This document shows, one piece after another, positions 1 through 15,600 of a stretch of 64,000 nucleotides of DNA (positions are counted from its first letter, which is position 1; every line of letters begins with the position of its first letter). The notes beneath the pieces were generated by a model. That model saw only the letters and a program-made list of their open reading frames with translations, had not been told where the DNA came from and searched no databases. Origin of the DNA: Antedon mediterranea (lineage: Eukaryota > Echinodermata > Crinoidea > Comatulida > Antedonidae); NCBI RefSeq assembly GCF_964355755.1, contig NC_092672.1:8680001-8744000 (forward strand), read 5' to 3'. The translations under genes were made by a program, and so were the position numbers.

Positions 1-129
1 ACTATTTAATCTGTTTAGTAGCAAAAGCCAAGCTTAATTTATGTTTGTTTCATCAACATTTACAAATGGAATATGACACCAATAATGTCTACTATTATTG
101 TATTAGTTAATTTAAAGTTTCAGTTTAAA

Positions 130-300
130 AATCAATGTTTGACTCAAGGGACCATTGGGACACCTCTATCCAAGGGATATTTCTATCAGAGGGACATTTC
201 TATTACAGGAACCTTTTCCTATGAAACAAACAAGGTGACACATTTGTTCTGCAACGTAAGCAGGTAGGATCCAGACAGCGTCCCCTTAATAGAGATTCTA
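130..300. repeat. Repeat with 'CCTATTAAGGGGACAC' periodicity
   Basis: GACACCTCTATCCAAGGGAT, TTCTATCAGAGGGACATTTC and CCTTTTCCTATGAAACAAAC form an imperfect about 22-base periodicity. Related stretches occur at 725-950, 15480-15680 and 24090-24245. It is a dispersed element of unknown class. Confidence 0.55.
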
Positions 301-515
301 CTGTGTAGAGATTTACTGTACATGACAGTTTTAATTGTTACTGACAGAACACAGTATTCACTATTCTATGACGATGGCAACCTGCAAATACACTACCTTT
401 CACGTTTCAGTAATATGATATTAGTGATCGTGCAAGATTCAATATTTATTAGTCCATCTATCTAAGACAAATGTATTTTTCAACAATTGTTTAAGAAATT
501 CACAGCAATACTTAC

Positions 516-683
516 ATTATAATTAACATATTTATACCATAACCTCCACCAATCTATTGCTATGAGGTACCAAGTTGTCCCCATCTGTAGACCACGCCGC
601 TTTTCCCTATCAATCCAGCCCAAAACAATTTGCTTTTCTTCTTCACGTGAAGCAGGTCTTAATCCGAGTACTATGTGACATAC
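516..683 (-). CDS. USP32: USP32 coding exon 10 (start of DUSP domain)
   Basis: The exon is 56 whole codons beginning VCHIVLGLRPASREEEKQI and ending DWWRLWYKYVNYN. This is the beginning of the DUSP domain that precedes the catalytic USP domain. The acceptor is TTTCAG and the donor GTAAGT. The next exon lies to the left of this window. Confidence 0.95.
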
Positions 684-3600
684 CTGAAACAACAATACAT
701 TACTCTTTTAATATAATGAATGTATTATCAGTAGACCCCTTCTTTTGGGAGATGCCTATTCAAGGGACACCATATTCAGGAGACACTCTTATTAAGAATG
801 CACTTTCTCATGAAATGAACGAGGGAGAATAGATGTTTCTTAACACTACGGAAAACCCCTATTAAGGAGTCGACACTCATATCTAGGAGACTTCCCTATT
901 ATGAAGGACACTTTATTGGGTCACAAAGGTATGGTCTGCTTAATAGAAGTTCTACTGTTTAATTCTGTGGATAAAAATGGCAAGGTAAAGAACACCAACC
1001 TCAAATAACAGATTACAGAATTCATCTGGCAGACTACTTTTAACTGTCCACATCTGGTATTCCTCTGGTGTGATGCTGCCATCCCCATCTCCATCATGTG
1101 CTGCTAGGATGTCTGCAGCAATAGCAAGTGGATTTAGTCTCTCAATTTTTTCATAATCCTGAAGTATAAAGAATAACTTCATTAAAACTGCAAAATGGCC
1201 TATTCGAAGTCCGAGTTTATAAATATTTTATTTTTCCTGATTTTGGGGTCAATACATCTTTAATCTATTAGTAAATTCTGGAGTACATCTTCTTTGGAAA
1301 AATGTTGTTGCCGAGGTAAAATACAGTAATTTTTTCTATCATTTAATATTTCTTCTTTTATATTCTTGATACAATGATATGGAGAATTATTTTCTTAATC
1401 TTCTTTAAGCATCATAACGTGACCACATAGTCTTATTATATTAATCTTTCTCTCATTAGAGTTGAAAAATTACAAATAGAATTCCAAGCAGACATGTTCC
1501 AGTTTATCTACAGATTAAATTTGTCTTTTGAACATAAGCCAAGTCTATTAAAGAAAAAAAGACAAAGAGACTAGCTTGTAAGAATCAGCACTATTTTACT
1601 ATTATGCACATATAAGACAGTTTAACGATTGACAGACTTAATACCAGAGCATAATCTTAGTTAGAAGAAACTGTATTATGATTTTATGATTCAAGCTGAA
1701 TAACTCCATTTTGAATGATGCATTGTGGGATAAGGGAATTTTTTTTTCTGTGTATATTATAACATTTTTAGATAAAAGCTTTTCATGCCAAAACCAATAA
1801 AAGATTTATATGAATTTATACTGTGTGTATAAGAATAAAGCAATTTTTACATTGATTTTACAAGATTATATCACTGTTTGTATTGTCTACAGTAATTTAT
1901 ATTGACACTATAATACCGCATTGCAAAGTAACAATAACGAGACAGAAGACATTGAGAATTCAATTAAATTAAATAAAATATGTGTTTTGTATTAAAATTA
2001 TTTTCTATATCAGCAATGTTTTAAATGCATTATAATATACAGTACATTGAAGTTAAATAACTAAATGTAAATATTTTTGCCCAGAGGTAAACAATTGTTA
2101 TTGTTATAACTAATATTAAATCCTGATGTGTGATGTGATACAGTACTGTAAAACCACCACAGTAATGTCTTCAGTATAAAAAGTATTCAAATGAGAGATG
2201 CACTTACTTACAGTAATCTTTCTAAAAATTATCCACATTTTTTTAATCATTTATACTCCAATAAGAGGCACAATTTTGTACAAAATTCTGAATTTCCGTT
2301 TAGTTTAAAGTAAGAACTTAGAAGTGCTAAAAGAATGCAAATTGTTGTTATATGGGTCATCTGTTGTTGCATGAGTTACATTTAATTAGAAAAAAAAAAC
2401 ATTTAGAAATTGCATTTCAAAGACATTAAGATTTCTAAAAGGGTAATTCCATTTCGTTAATGTATTTATGCAAGATAAATCAACACTAATGGCAACAATT
2501 CTGATGAATATTTTAAAATTAACCATTCTTCTATTCTTCTGAACAACAATACAAATTTGAATGCATTTGTACCTGTGTACTAACACAGTTGTTCTTAGCA
2601 ATTTTTAAAAAGGGTTTGCAGAATTTTATTAGAAAACCACAAATGTGGAGTAGGAGGTTTACGGGGAAGAAGAGGTTACAGAGGAAGAAGAGGTTACGGG
2701 GAAGAAGAGGTTAAGGGGAAGAAGTGGTTAAGGGGAAGAAGAGGGGCAACAGAAAAAACTGACTAGTAGATAATTGACTAAACTCGTATTGAATTACAAC
2801 TGAACGGATTGAAAACTATCTAGCTTTAAAACTGACCGAGGTTACAACAATTCATTACAGCTAACATCTACAGTATGTGACTTGTCGAGTCAATCATGGC
2901 CGAGCGGTTAAGGCAGGGCACTGGAAACCATAGCTATACAACAGAAGAAAGGGTGCACTCGACACAAAGGGACCCGTAGGGGAGAAGAAAGCTGTAGCAT
3001 GTGTTGTCCACACCTGTGCGCAATTCAGCCCAGTAGGCTGCAAGTCGTAGGTTATTCCCCATTTACATTTAAATACTGACTCATTTATATACTGTTGATA
3101 GAATAATTACAAAGAAATTAAATTCTAAATAAAATTTAAAGAAACATGATATAACTAGCGGATGCATTATAAACTGGCAGAGTGGCTATCAACTGGCCGA
3201 TAACTATACTGGCTTTTTAATTTATACTGAAACTGAAATCATTTTATTGATATAACTATCTTGTGTAAAGGCACTGATGAAACCTGAATTTCTAAAATCT
3301 AATACAAGCCATTGAAACTAATACATGTCGGCTATATTTCATCTAATTTTAAATGGACAAACATTGTAAGAACATGTATCAAATGATTATTCATACAGTT
3401 TAAGTATGTCAATTCGCATGATGCATTGAATCGGTCACTACAAACACGGACGATATCTAAGTCCTTGAGGGCAGCAGATAGCAATTAATAAACTGACCAA
3501 TCACGAGATGAGATTGTTAATCTATCAAATGAGCTTGGATTGAAATTTAATTTCTTTGAGTGTAAGCTCAAAATCTGATTGAATCTAATTCAAAGGTGTA

Positions 3601-6600
3601 TTGTATATTTCAAATCAAGGAAGTCGCGGGGTTAAAGATAAAATAATTTAAGATGATAATTAGGAATTAAGTCACAAATGACTGTAACTAAATACAATCA
3701 GCGTGTGCAGAAACCGAATATTAGCATGAATGCGACATTATGTTAATCATAATAAAGGCATAAATATCACATGAAAGATACTGAATAATATTAGTATTTG
3801 TAGTAGGGAATGCCGAAAATGTATTTAATTTTATTGACAAATTCGGACAATTTCAAATGTAATGAAACATTATTTTTTTTACGTTTTCATTAATTCTGTA
3901 CACACAACTTTAATGTACCATTTTAAATTTAATATCATTAATAAGAAATAATGTGAAAGACATTGAAGTCGATTCAAAGTTAAATCACTAGAATTCACTG
4001 TGAATATGCATTAAGGCGAATTTACACAGACGAGCGGAATGGTAATAAAATTCTATAATCTATGTTTTTCTTTTTGATCATTTACACAAAACACAGAGGG
4101 GACGAGCATTTTCCGTTGAGGATAAATACAGATTCTATATGAGACAAACCAAAGAGTTTTCCGCTTACCTTTACAGCTTGTCTGTGTAAATTGGCCTTAT
4201 GCTTTCTTATTTATAAACAACCCATTATGTGTTTGTGTACATTTATTGATTCTTCTTTATTCAATTACTTGTAAACACCACACACATAACTAAATAATGT
4301 ATTGATTGCGTCAACATACAGACATCAGGCCTTGTCTTTTCAAAATTGTAGGTGTGCTACAAATTGCACTCCTCAATACATTCAGGGGTGCTGTAGGTGT
4401 GCTGTTTGTACTTTGGTGTGTAGAAGTTTACCAAATTTAAGCGTGTTGTAAATCGCACTCCTTAAGGGCAGTTTAGGAGTGCGTTAGGTCAGTGATCACT
4501 CTCGCTCGCCTTAAAAGACAAGGCCTAAGACATACTGTAGAAATTCTTTACTGTGCAATATAGTACAAATAACAAACCAAAGTTTTTTTAATCTGTGTTT
4601 TAATTTTGTATTTTTAATTTTTTTATTTTGTATTTTAAACTTGGACAATTTTTTAAAAACATTTTAACCACATTTGTTACATTTTTATGTATATTTAATA
4701 ATTTGTGTTTTTCTGGTGTGGGTTCCTCCTGCATTATTTCAATTCTCTGTTATGAAGTTATATTTGTAAATTTGTGACAATTAAATATTGATTTTGGAAA
4801 CAAATTCTATATGCTTGAAATATTTTTTAACATGATGAAATAAATTGAATCTAAATCTTAGCAAAATCAGTGAAACATGTTTCGTGGAGAAATAGTAAAC
4901 TTAAAACGAGTTTGTATCTTTTTCAAAGTATAATCATTCCACGATCGTGACATGCAACTATAATTTATTATTTCTTTGTTTTTGTTTCTCAGAAATGTAT
5001 GTTTCTGCAGGTAATTATATGCAACCAATAGTAGAGAAATTGAACAAACTAGCATGCCTGCAGTGTACACAACTAGTAGTGTTGAATTTTAAACATGGGA
5101 TTTAAAAACAACTGGAATATCGTTAGGATAATGTATTTTCTCAGTTTTTTATGGGTAATACGTGGCGTTACTGTAAACATTTGTTTTCAACTGAATTTGT
5201 TAAAGGCCAGACACTATGCATGTTATATTAATGGTTTTGTATTTAATAAATCATTCAGCTTTAATTCCCTTTCACACTAAAATATAAAATGATATAATTT
5301 AGTTTTCGTTCATGTTACACATTAAACAATGTTGCTATTAAAACCACAGGATGTGAAAAATGGCTGCCGTATTTCAGCAATATTCAATGATACTCTGCCA
5401 AAGTCGATGTGTAGAAATGCAAAATGGAGTATACCCATAATTATTTACTTTTTTTACTCCCTTAAGTTTTAAATTTACAATTAGATTTATTTATTTATTC
5501 TTTCTTTTGGCTGGATCGCATTTTCAGTAACGCTGTACTGTTTTCCAAAATGGTCTAGTTACAAATTTAAAAGTAAAGAAAAATTATAACATATAAAAAT
5601 ACAGAAAAATAAAAGCAGAGTACTGTAGGCCTAAAAGATATATACAGAACATACATACAAAAAAAACCAAAATGCAGGATCACTTTAGATGATATTAGCG
5701 TTGTTACATTTTTGAGTTTATAAATATTGTATTGTCCCCCTGAAAAATAATTCTTAGGCCTACTAATTATTCTTTTTTTAATATTCCATTTCAATGTCAC
5801 ATAATATTTATTTGGATAGAAAAAAAAATGTAGTTACTGAAGAAACTGTAATTTAAAGAAAAATCAATCAAATTGGCTACCAGTCAGTGGATTTTTGGTT
5901 GAATTTAACCATTTATTTTGTCATTCTATAAGTGATTTTTTTTTTCATTTTTGTTTACAAAATAACCTATCCAAAGTCTGATTTAGTTAATCATGTTTTT
6001 GGGGGACAATACATCTTTAAATTATTAGGCCTACACTTCAGTATAAATAATAAGAACATTTTATGTATTGGGTTTAATTAATTTTTGTTTACGTAAAGAT
6101 TTATTTCAAACAGGGTCAAGCTCGATTTCTGTCATCTCTCCATTGTATGTTACAGTACATTTGTATTTTTTTATGTGTGTGCATATGCAATAAAGAATCA
6201 AGAATGATACTTACTATTTCCATGCCTATACGTAATTCCTTACGTATATTCACGAGGGATGTGCACATGCTCTCAAGTTCTTGCCGATCTAATAAACCAT
6301 CATGATTTTTATCAAATATCTTGAAACAAACTGAAATCAAAATATTGTATTATAATATCAACAGTATTTCATTTCAATAAATGAAATACATAGGTAACAA
6401 AACTCTTAAATAAAGAAAAGAAGATATATATTTTATATACCATAGATTGGTTGTGTTAAATTACACTACTGTAATTAGGTATTATGCTTGAATATGTTGG
6501 GACCATTTTAATGCTAAAATTATATATTATTCTTCTCGACATTATACCAACAATATGTAGTTTTCCCTGGAAAATACAGGTTAAAAAACAAGGAATTACT

Positions 6601-9600
6601 CGCCCACTGTGCAACAATAAGAGCTTTCTATTTTAGACAATCTCAATGAACATACAGCAGCTACAGTATAAAATGTTTTGTAAAAAATGTTTAGAATACT
6701 GTAGGCTCACTTATTTCAAAATGTTTAAAAAGACAATTATTATTAAATCAAGATGCAATACAAACGTTTAAAGATGTAAAAGAAATATTTATTTTAAATT
6801 GTTTATAAATTGTAATAATGTCACATATTTAGTTAATCACTTTGACCAAAAATTGGATTGAAAAAAAAATGATTTACCTGAAAAAACTTAAAGCAAAAAA
6901 AGTCAATTTGGCTGCCAGCCAATGGGTTTTTGGTTTAATTTAACCATTTATTTTGTCATCTTATAAGTGAAAACATTATTTTTGGGGTTTTTTTTATGAT
7001 TAACTTAATTAAAACTACAAAATGACCTATTCAAAGTCTGATTTTATTAATTTCCATGTTTTTGGGGGACAATACATCTTTAAAATAAGAATAAAAATGG
7101 TAAGTTTGAGAGAAAAAAAACCAGCAGAATCATCAGTATTTTACACATTATACTGAAATGTTTAGAATTAGCTAATAGATGCATAAATTCCTACACATAA
7201 ACTCATAACAGTTAGTTGTAATTATTGGAGGCCCCTTGGGCATGTACATATTATTATTTAAATAATGAATGAGCAGATAATTCGCTGTCAAAATAATGAG
7301 AAATTTGAGTAATAGTAGAGGACACAATGTCATAGCAAAAGAAAGCCTTTATTTTTTCCAGTCATCTTAAGTTCATGATTTAAAGTTTTAACAATATGAT
7401 CATTACCTCATCCATTAAACAAGACATTTAGCTGATGGTCATTTGCATAAAAGCTATTTTGTATTGCTCTAGTGTGTGTATGGTTTGATTTATATTGCAG
7501 CAATAAAAAATTTGTTTTGAGATGAAATGTTATGTCATTTTATCCTTCATTGGATTGGACATTTAGCTGTTGGTTATCAGGTAATAACGTTTTAATCAAA
7601 TGTTAGAAAGGTCGAGAGCTGTAGAAAAAAAAATAGATAACTCTTCAGTGAACATTTTATGATGTATTGAGATGATAATAAGGATGATGAAAGGATAAAA
7701 ATAACTTGAAATTAATTAAAATGTGGATCTATGACAAAGATGATATGAATATTATGAAGATAAATATGGAGATGATGATGATGACAATGTATAGAGATGA
7801 CGATGACAAAAACAATTAAAGGACAATTTAAACTGACGAGCGATAACGAGGAGCAGCAAAAAAAATACAGAATCTATGAAACATTTACACAAAACGTGGA
7901 GCGGACAGGCGGTTGAGCAGAAACCCACTAGATGTTAGATACAAACTCTATGTGGCAAGAACGTGGCTTTTCCGCCTACCGTTACCGCTCGTCTACTATG
8001 TAAATTGGCCTTGAAGAGGAAAAACAATATGATATTGAGCTCTCTCTACACTATCAAACTTTATGACAAAAAAATGTGATATGCCCATAATATGGACTTG
8101 ATGATGTCATATCACTACTATATTTAAGCATACAACTAACATTGGGCACATCACACTTTTTTGTCAAACTAGTTTGATAATGTAGACAGAGCTTTACACA
8201 TTACAATACTTTGATACAGGTTTTCAACTAACTTACATTTCTGGCGTTCTGCCAGCGGTCCTCTGCAGCATGCTGACAAGCCACATGCCATTTCCTTCAG
8301 ATCTATATGCTCATCATGATTCTCATCAAATGCATAGAATAATCCTGTTATAACAAAATTATTTATTACATATTAAACATGTGTTTGGCAGGTAATAACA
8401 AAGATATACTGTATTATTGTCCCCCTGAAAAATAATTTTTACCATTTTCTTTGTTTAATATGCCAAGTTAATATTGGATCGAAGAAATAAAATTATTAAC
8501 CTGAAAAAACTGAAAATTTAATGCAAAAATTGTCAAATCGAATGGGGGTTTTTTTTCTATGGAAATGAATTAACTTAATTAAAATTGCAAAATGGGCTAT
8601 TAAAAGTCTGATTTTATAAATCTTAATTTTTCATGATTTTGATCTTTTAACCAGATATTTAAAAATAACAATTCTAGGAACTTATTGTTGTCTTCTGCCT
8701 AATTCAATACTCTATATAATTATACTCAATATTGTGTAAAGGTTTGCATCATGTATAGATAGGCTACCCTCAATAAATATGGCAACTTCCACCTTTAGTC
8801 AATATACTCAGTCAATATTGTTTAACGGTTTGCATGGATAGATAGGCCACCCTAATTTATATATAGATAAACAAATACTACAAGGATTGATTGAGTTTGT
8901 TTAGCTAGTCTATAGGATTGCACAAGAATCAGTTCAGTTCAGTACATTGTTTAACCTTCTGTCCACAGAGATAATTTTGAATGTTGTCACCCAGAACATA
9001 AAAGTAAGCTTCTCCCATGACAATTTACAATATGTAAATTGATTTTCTAAACAACATTATCAATTCATTTTGCATAAAAATTATAATATTCAAGAATGAA
9101 ATTGATTATCAATAAAAAATCATAATACTAGCTACTCTTTTTAACCTTGGCCATCACTATTGATTTTCACATAAAAAAAAACTATCTAAGTAATTTAATT
9201 TTATAATATTAAAATGTTTTTTTTATTTTTTTCTTATTATTATATTATAATGTAATGAATATTGTCAGATTCCATTGATTAAAATATTTATCTTACTAAC
9301 ATTTATATTACAAATTCAAAATAAATCATTGTGTGAAAAGGTTACAATATGAACATACTGATTAAAAATGCTGTATGGTTTATTTTGACAATGATTCTCA
9401 TATAAAAAGTGAACGACCTTTGAGGGTTGAAAAACATATTACAAATGTATACACATGATTGATTTAGAAATTCATATTCAAAACATGTACGCGAGAATAC
9501 AAAAGTATTTGAAATAAATTTACAGTGAAACTATACAAGATTTTTCATAAATTAAGCACTGTAGTGTTAGAATTTAAAGGTTTTTGTATTATAGACAATA

Positions 9601-12600
9601 GTCTCAATATAAACATGAATCATGTTTATATATTTATCCTCAGAATTGCGTTGAAAAAGGAAAGATGCTATTGGCATGGTCATAGTGCATGTATTTGTCT
9701 ATAGGTACACTCGACCTACTGGTGCACAGTTGACCATAGTTTGGTGTGGTGACTATCAGTACGGTCAACTGTGCTTGAAATTAATCGTTTCCTATCCACA
9801 AGGTCAATCATGGGTTTAATGCCATTTTTCTATTGGCAAGCTTGACCATAATGCTGTTGTCTTATCATCACATGAATAGATACTTGGTTGACTGTGAGAA
9901 TAGACAACTTTACATTGGATACACATCAATTGTGCAAATAGAAAATAAAAAGCAGCAAATCACAACAATAAACAAATATTACATTGTCACAGTGAGTTGC
10001 AACATACCTTTACAGAGGTCTCTGGGTACTGGTGGCGATATCAATGGTGTAAACGTCTCTAAGTCGAATCGTCCTGTTTTGGACTGAGCTTGTAACATCC
10101 AATACTTTTTTTCAAGCTCAATTATATCAACTTCTTCCACTAAAAAAAAACAAAAAACAAATGATTTCATTACACTAAACATAAAACATGTACAGTACAA
10201 CTCTAATTTGACACTAAGTTATGTGCTCTACTTTTCCAAAAACATTTTTTTGTTATACCGTTTTATGAATGTACTTGTAGTAATAAGGTAGTTAATGGAT
10301 CATTTTGTGAATGCTATACTATACAGGCAAAATGTGCAAATGGATTGCAACAAAGATGTTCAGCATTGAGGAAGTGAGTGGCTATAATATCGGGACAGGT
10401 TTGAGCCTCACTCGCTCCATGGTTCTGGTAGTCTTCTTGGATAAGGACTATAAACCGTAGGTACAGCGTACATAAAATGCTTGTGCGTACTTTAAAGAAC
10501 CTAAAACATTTTTCGAGAAAAGTAGGGGGTTACCCTGATGTACTAGTACACACAGTCACACACAGCCACTACTGTACTTAAATTAGGCCTTCTATTAGCA
10601 AAATCTTCAGCCTGTTCAAGGCGACAACTTAATAGAAGAAGATTGACATTGTGTTGTCAAATCTGAAATTAAGTACTGACTTACAGTGTGTGACACCAGC
10701 TAGTGTTTGGTAGAAGGTGGGTGTGTCTCCATCATCAGAAAGTCTTAAGCCTTGGTGTTGAGTATCTTCCAGCAGCCAGGACGATATCTTCATCACTCCT
10801 GTGTGGTTGAGCAGCCATGAACAAAATTGTTCATATGAAACATGCTCAGTCTAGTAAAAGAAAGGGGAAAAAATCATACAATTTATGACTGGATTAACAA
10901 TAACCCTATAAATTATGTGGGATTTTACTTGAATTAAACAATGAATTTAATAGTCTTATACCTGACTTAGCCAAAATTAGGGTGAGGGACTATTATACTT
11001 GGGTGTGGAATTATACTGAAGTATACACATGGTGATAGATTATATTTCTGTACTGTAGGTCATACAGTAGTATTACTTTTTAGTGTAAAGTAATATCTCA
11101 AATGAACAACTTATTTTGTAATTTTAATCCTAATCCTATAGATGTATTCCTAAAATTGTTAGTAAATTGTTTTAATCGTATGATAATTAAGTCACTTTTT
11201 TAAAAGAATAAACGCCATAATTTTTACAGGGCTTTTATATTTGAAAATTAGCAATTTGTTTGCTAATAAATTGTTCATAATTTTCAAGTTAAAAATGTCA
11301 AAACTAGTATTGCAATGTTTGCTAGTTGTAACATTTGGAAAAAAGTCACAAAATCAACATTATTTAATACAAATTGTCAGACTGGGCTTCTTTTCAATAA
11401 ACAGGAAAAATTAATAAAACATTTAATCAATGAACAATAGCTATAATTGTTCTATTGACAATAAACTAAACCAATTATTTTTCGTTAACAATTAGGCCTA
11501 GTCTTTAATTTATTAAAATTAAACAGAAAGTAGAAATCACAATAGAGATGAAATTCATTATTAATAAATGATCCTTGTGTTAATGCAGCCTACGGATTTG
11601 ACTTTACAACCCATGCGGAATGCCATGACTCATATCTGCACTACAGATAACTAATATTACAATGTACACACACTTCTACTGTGAAAATTAATAACAACAA
11701 ATCTAAGATGCTCCACTGTAAATTGAACACTTCCATATTGACGGGACATCTAACACAAGACTTGGATAATGTATGCGCCACTCTCAGCATTGGTCTTATT
11801 ATTCATTTCATACTTGCTTATCACTATGTCAGTATTCTAGTCACACATTTCGAGCTAGTGTATTGTACTGATTTAACACCATTGGAATCAGCTCATTGCT
11901 TAATTAAAATTAATTTACAGTAGTATCTTTATTAGTAAAGTATTTCATTAAATAGTAATACTTTCAAACAGTCAATTCCTAAGGTGCTTCCAATCTCTCA
12001 AGTGTAAAACATAAAACATATGGACTCCATGCAAAACTTGGCATGATTATTTAAAATTCAATTATTTCCATTTTTATTTCTTGATTGTTTAATAATAATT
12101 AATAATATTCCTCACCAATATTTCAATACCTAATTTAAGGTCAATATGCATGACTCCAAACAGAAACTGCTCTATACAGTTGTATACCAAAATTATTCAA
12201 TTTCAATTTATTTCACAAAAAATACAATTAACAGAGCTCTCTAATACTTTACTGTAAAAAATAAGAGAATAAAAATGAACTTGTGCGGGAGAAACTAAAT
12301 ACATTATTAATATTATTAAGCTCTGTCTACACTTTAACTTAAACTTTTGTGACAACAAAATATGATGTGCCCCAATACGCACATGATGACATGTCATGCA
12401 CATGTACCATATTTGAGCTTACACTACCATATTTGGGCACATCACAGAAATTAGTTTGATATTGTAGACAGCGCTTTATTTTATTTAAAGACTTTAAATA
12501 AACATGATTTATGATTCAAACTTGCAGCTTCTGCTTCAGAAGACATACTGATTTAGTTAGTTACTAAGTAAAGAAACAAAACTAAAAAATAAAAAATGTT

Positions 12601-15600
12601 TACATACCCCTCGAAACAACTTTTTGACTTCAATAGGGACTGGACCACCGTCACATGCAACAATAAACTTTTGAAGGTCATCACGATTCACATGCATTCC
12701 AGTTTCACTGGCACAGAGTTGAAAGATGACTGCAAAAAGGAGAAAAGAAAACATGGAATATAAATTAATTAAATAGAGGGAATAGACTTATTTTACTGCA
12801 GTTACTATTTATTTATTTATTTATTTACCAGATTTCTAGAGCGCCCTTTTCATGAACCATACTCATGCTCAAAGGCGCTTCACATCATAAAGACAAACAT
12901 CATAAGCAATAATTATAAAAGTAACCTTAAATTACAAAATAAGGCAGTAAACTGCATTATGTTGGTAGCTTTTTTGGAGTAATCCTGCACAGTTTATTGC
13001 ATGATTGCCTCATATCATACTGTAACACACTAAATCAGGCTGTTCTGTGAATTAATCTAAATACGAAAACTATAGCCAAATATATCATCATTTTTTGCCA
13101 TGTTGAGACATAAACTAAATTATACATGCACCCCCTCTTTCTCAATCTACTACTGCAGTGTCCATACAATTGATTAAGAACATTTTTCTGCCTGAAGCTA
13201 GACTTGCAATTAGTATTAACAATGTCATATCCATAGAAATGACATCAGCATCTGATCTGTGTAATTGGAAAAATACTATTGTTATTTAGCACCTGTTCAG
13301 AAAAACTACAATTTAAACTGTACCCACATAATTATTCCTGATTAAATAATTAATATTGAAAACATCTAAAATGAATAAATTTATATGAAAATTTAATAAA
13401 ATATTTATATACTTAAGAAATCAACGACATTTCAGTAACTGACAGTAACTATGTACAATGTTTACAAATTTAACATGCAATATGGCAAGCTACTGTATAC
13501 GGATTTCCGATAATCATACAGACTGCAGTGACTGTTTCATAAACCTACTAAAATCATGAAGTTACTGCATGCAAAACTTAGCATGATTATTTAAAATTCA
13601 AATTATTTCCATTTTTATTTAATTTAATTTAACTTTAATAATTAATAATATTCCTCACCAATATTTCAATACCTAATTTAAGGTCAATATGCATGACTTC
13701 AAACAGCTCTATACAGTTGTATACCAATATTATTCAATTTCAATTTATTTCACAAAAATACAATTAATTTTATTTAAAAAGTAAGAGAATAAAATGTACA
13801 GTTACTGTAGTAGAATTTTTTACAATTTCTAAATAAAACTTACATTTGATTTTCTCAATTTGCGTTCCTTTAGTAAGTAAAACAAGTCCGCTAAGAAGTT
13901 CTTTGAAAACAATACCTTTGCTGGTCCCTCCAAAGGCATAGTAAAGGTGCTGAAAAATATTATAAACATTATTTTATAATATAATTAGCTATTGGCTATT
14001 GTCGGTTTATCCAGGTAAGCTAGGCAAGAAATAGACTTTAATTATTCAAAATATAACAAACAGATCAATGAAAGTATTCATTTCGGGAAAAAAATTTAAT
14101 AATAGGTACTGTAAATACAGTACATCTTAGAATAACTCTCACTATCTATCTTAAGTATCTCAAAATAAAAAGCTTGGTTCACACTTTACTGTACACAATA
14201 TTTTTTTTTCACCACAAAGCAAAAAAATAATTATTTCATTTATTCCATTATAATTTTTAAAAATGCGTAACAATTTACGTGCCTTGAAACTTTTCATTGG
14301 TGTAAATTTATATTTTAAATGTTTTTTTAACGGTTTCTATCAATAGCCTTAAAAGCTGATAATAGTCTCTTTAAAATATGAACATTTGTTTTGTTCACAT
14401 TCAAGCTTATAATTATTATTATCAATATGTTTATTGATCAAATTTAACAATACAAATTATCCTTATGTTTAACTTTTCCAATTATTGGCAATTTTCCAAT
14501 CCAGTACACGTTACCATGTCAAGGTCGAAAAAGAGTCAACTGTTCATAATACAACATGATGCGAATTATAACTAACATTTAAACGACATTGGATACTTTG
14601 ATTTGATCACATTCACCGCGCATCCATATGAGTATGTAGTATAATGTGGAGTACGTACGAGTGTAGTGGAGTTGTGGATTGGTGGTTGTGATGCCTGGCT
14701 ACCAATCCAAGGGTCCTGGGTTCAAGTCCTGTCATACAGTACTGTATGTAAGGATTTTTTTCTAATTTTTTAATGACAAATTACAACTCCACTTCCAAAG
14801 ACTTGTAATACTGTTTGTTTGTTTGTTTGTTTTATTCGGTACTCAAGAAACACAACAAAAATACCAGGATGACCCAGAAGCTGAAACAGCTTAATTCCAA
14901 TGGGGTCCATTAAACAAGCAAGTTAGATAATAATGTGTACATTATAAATGCATACTAATACAATAAACAGAAACATCCATACAAAATACAATCATCAGCA
15001 TGGTTAATGCACAATACCAAAGTGAACCTTTAACGCACGTTTATATTCAATTAATTAGTGTACACTCTTAGTCTTAATATCGGAAGGTTCATTTCAGTCT
15101 TTAATAGCATTATAATAAAATGTTTTAGAGGCTTGGCCTTTAATATTTGGAATTACAAAGTTTACATTGCATTTCCTTGTACTATGAGTGTGCCGATCAG
15201 AAATCTTTGTAAAATGTTCATTAAGATAAGGAACTTCAATATCGTGGTATATTTAGAAAGCGTGGATTAGTCTAATATGTACTTAACCCTATCGCTTATT
15301 TTCAGGTATCCAGTAACGGCAAGTTATTAATTTCTTTAATAATTGTATACCGTATACTGTATATTTGTATTGTGAGAGGGATTGCCACCTTTAAGAAGGA
15401 TAGTGAATGAATTGGCTTGATGGTTATTCTGGCAATTTGCCTAATAGAAAAAAAAGGGTTTTCATACAGTACTGTACTATAGCTTCACTTTATTGGGACA
15501 TCCCTATTAAGGAAACACTTTCCTGTGAAACGAATGATGCAGTATTTTTAACACAATGGCCAAATCCAGGAATTAAGCCTTTTATAAAAGCGTATTGCCG

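Noticed and set aside
2893-2940. Possible tRNA-Ser or Leu gene
   Set aside because: Only the A-box half is present; no anticodon arm, T arm or acceptor pairing follows.
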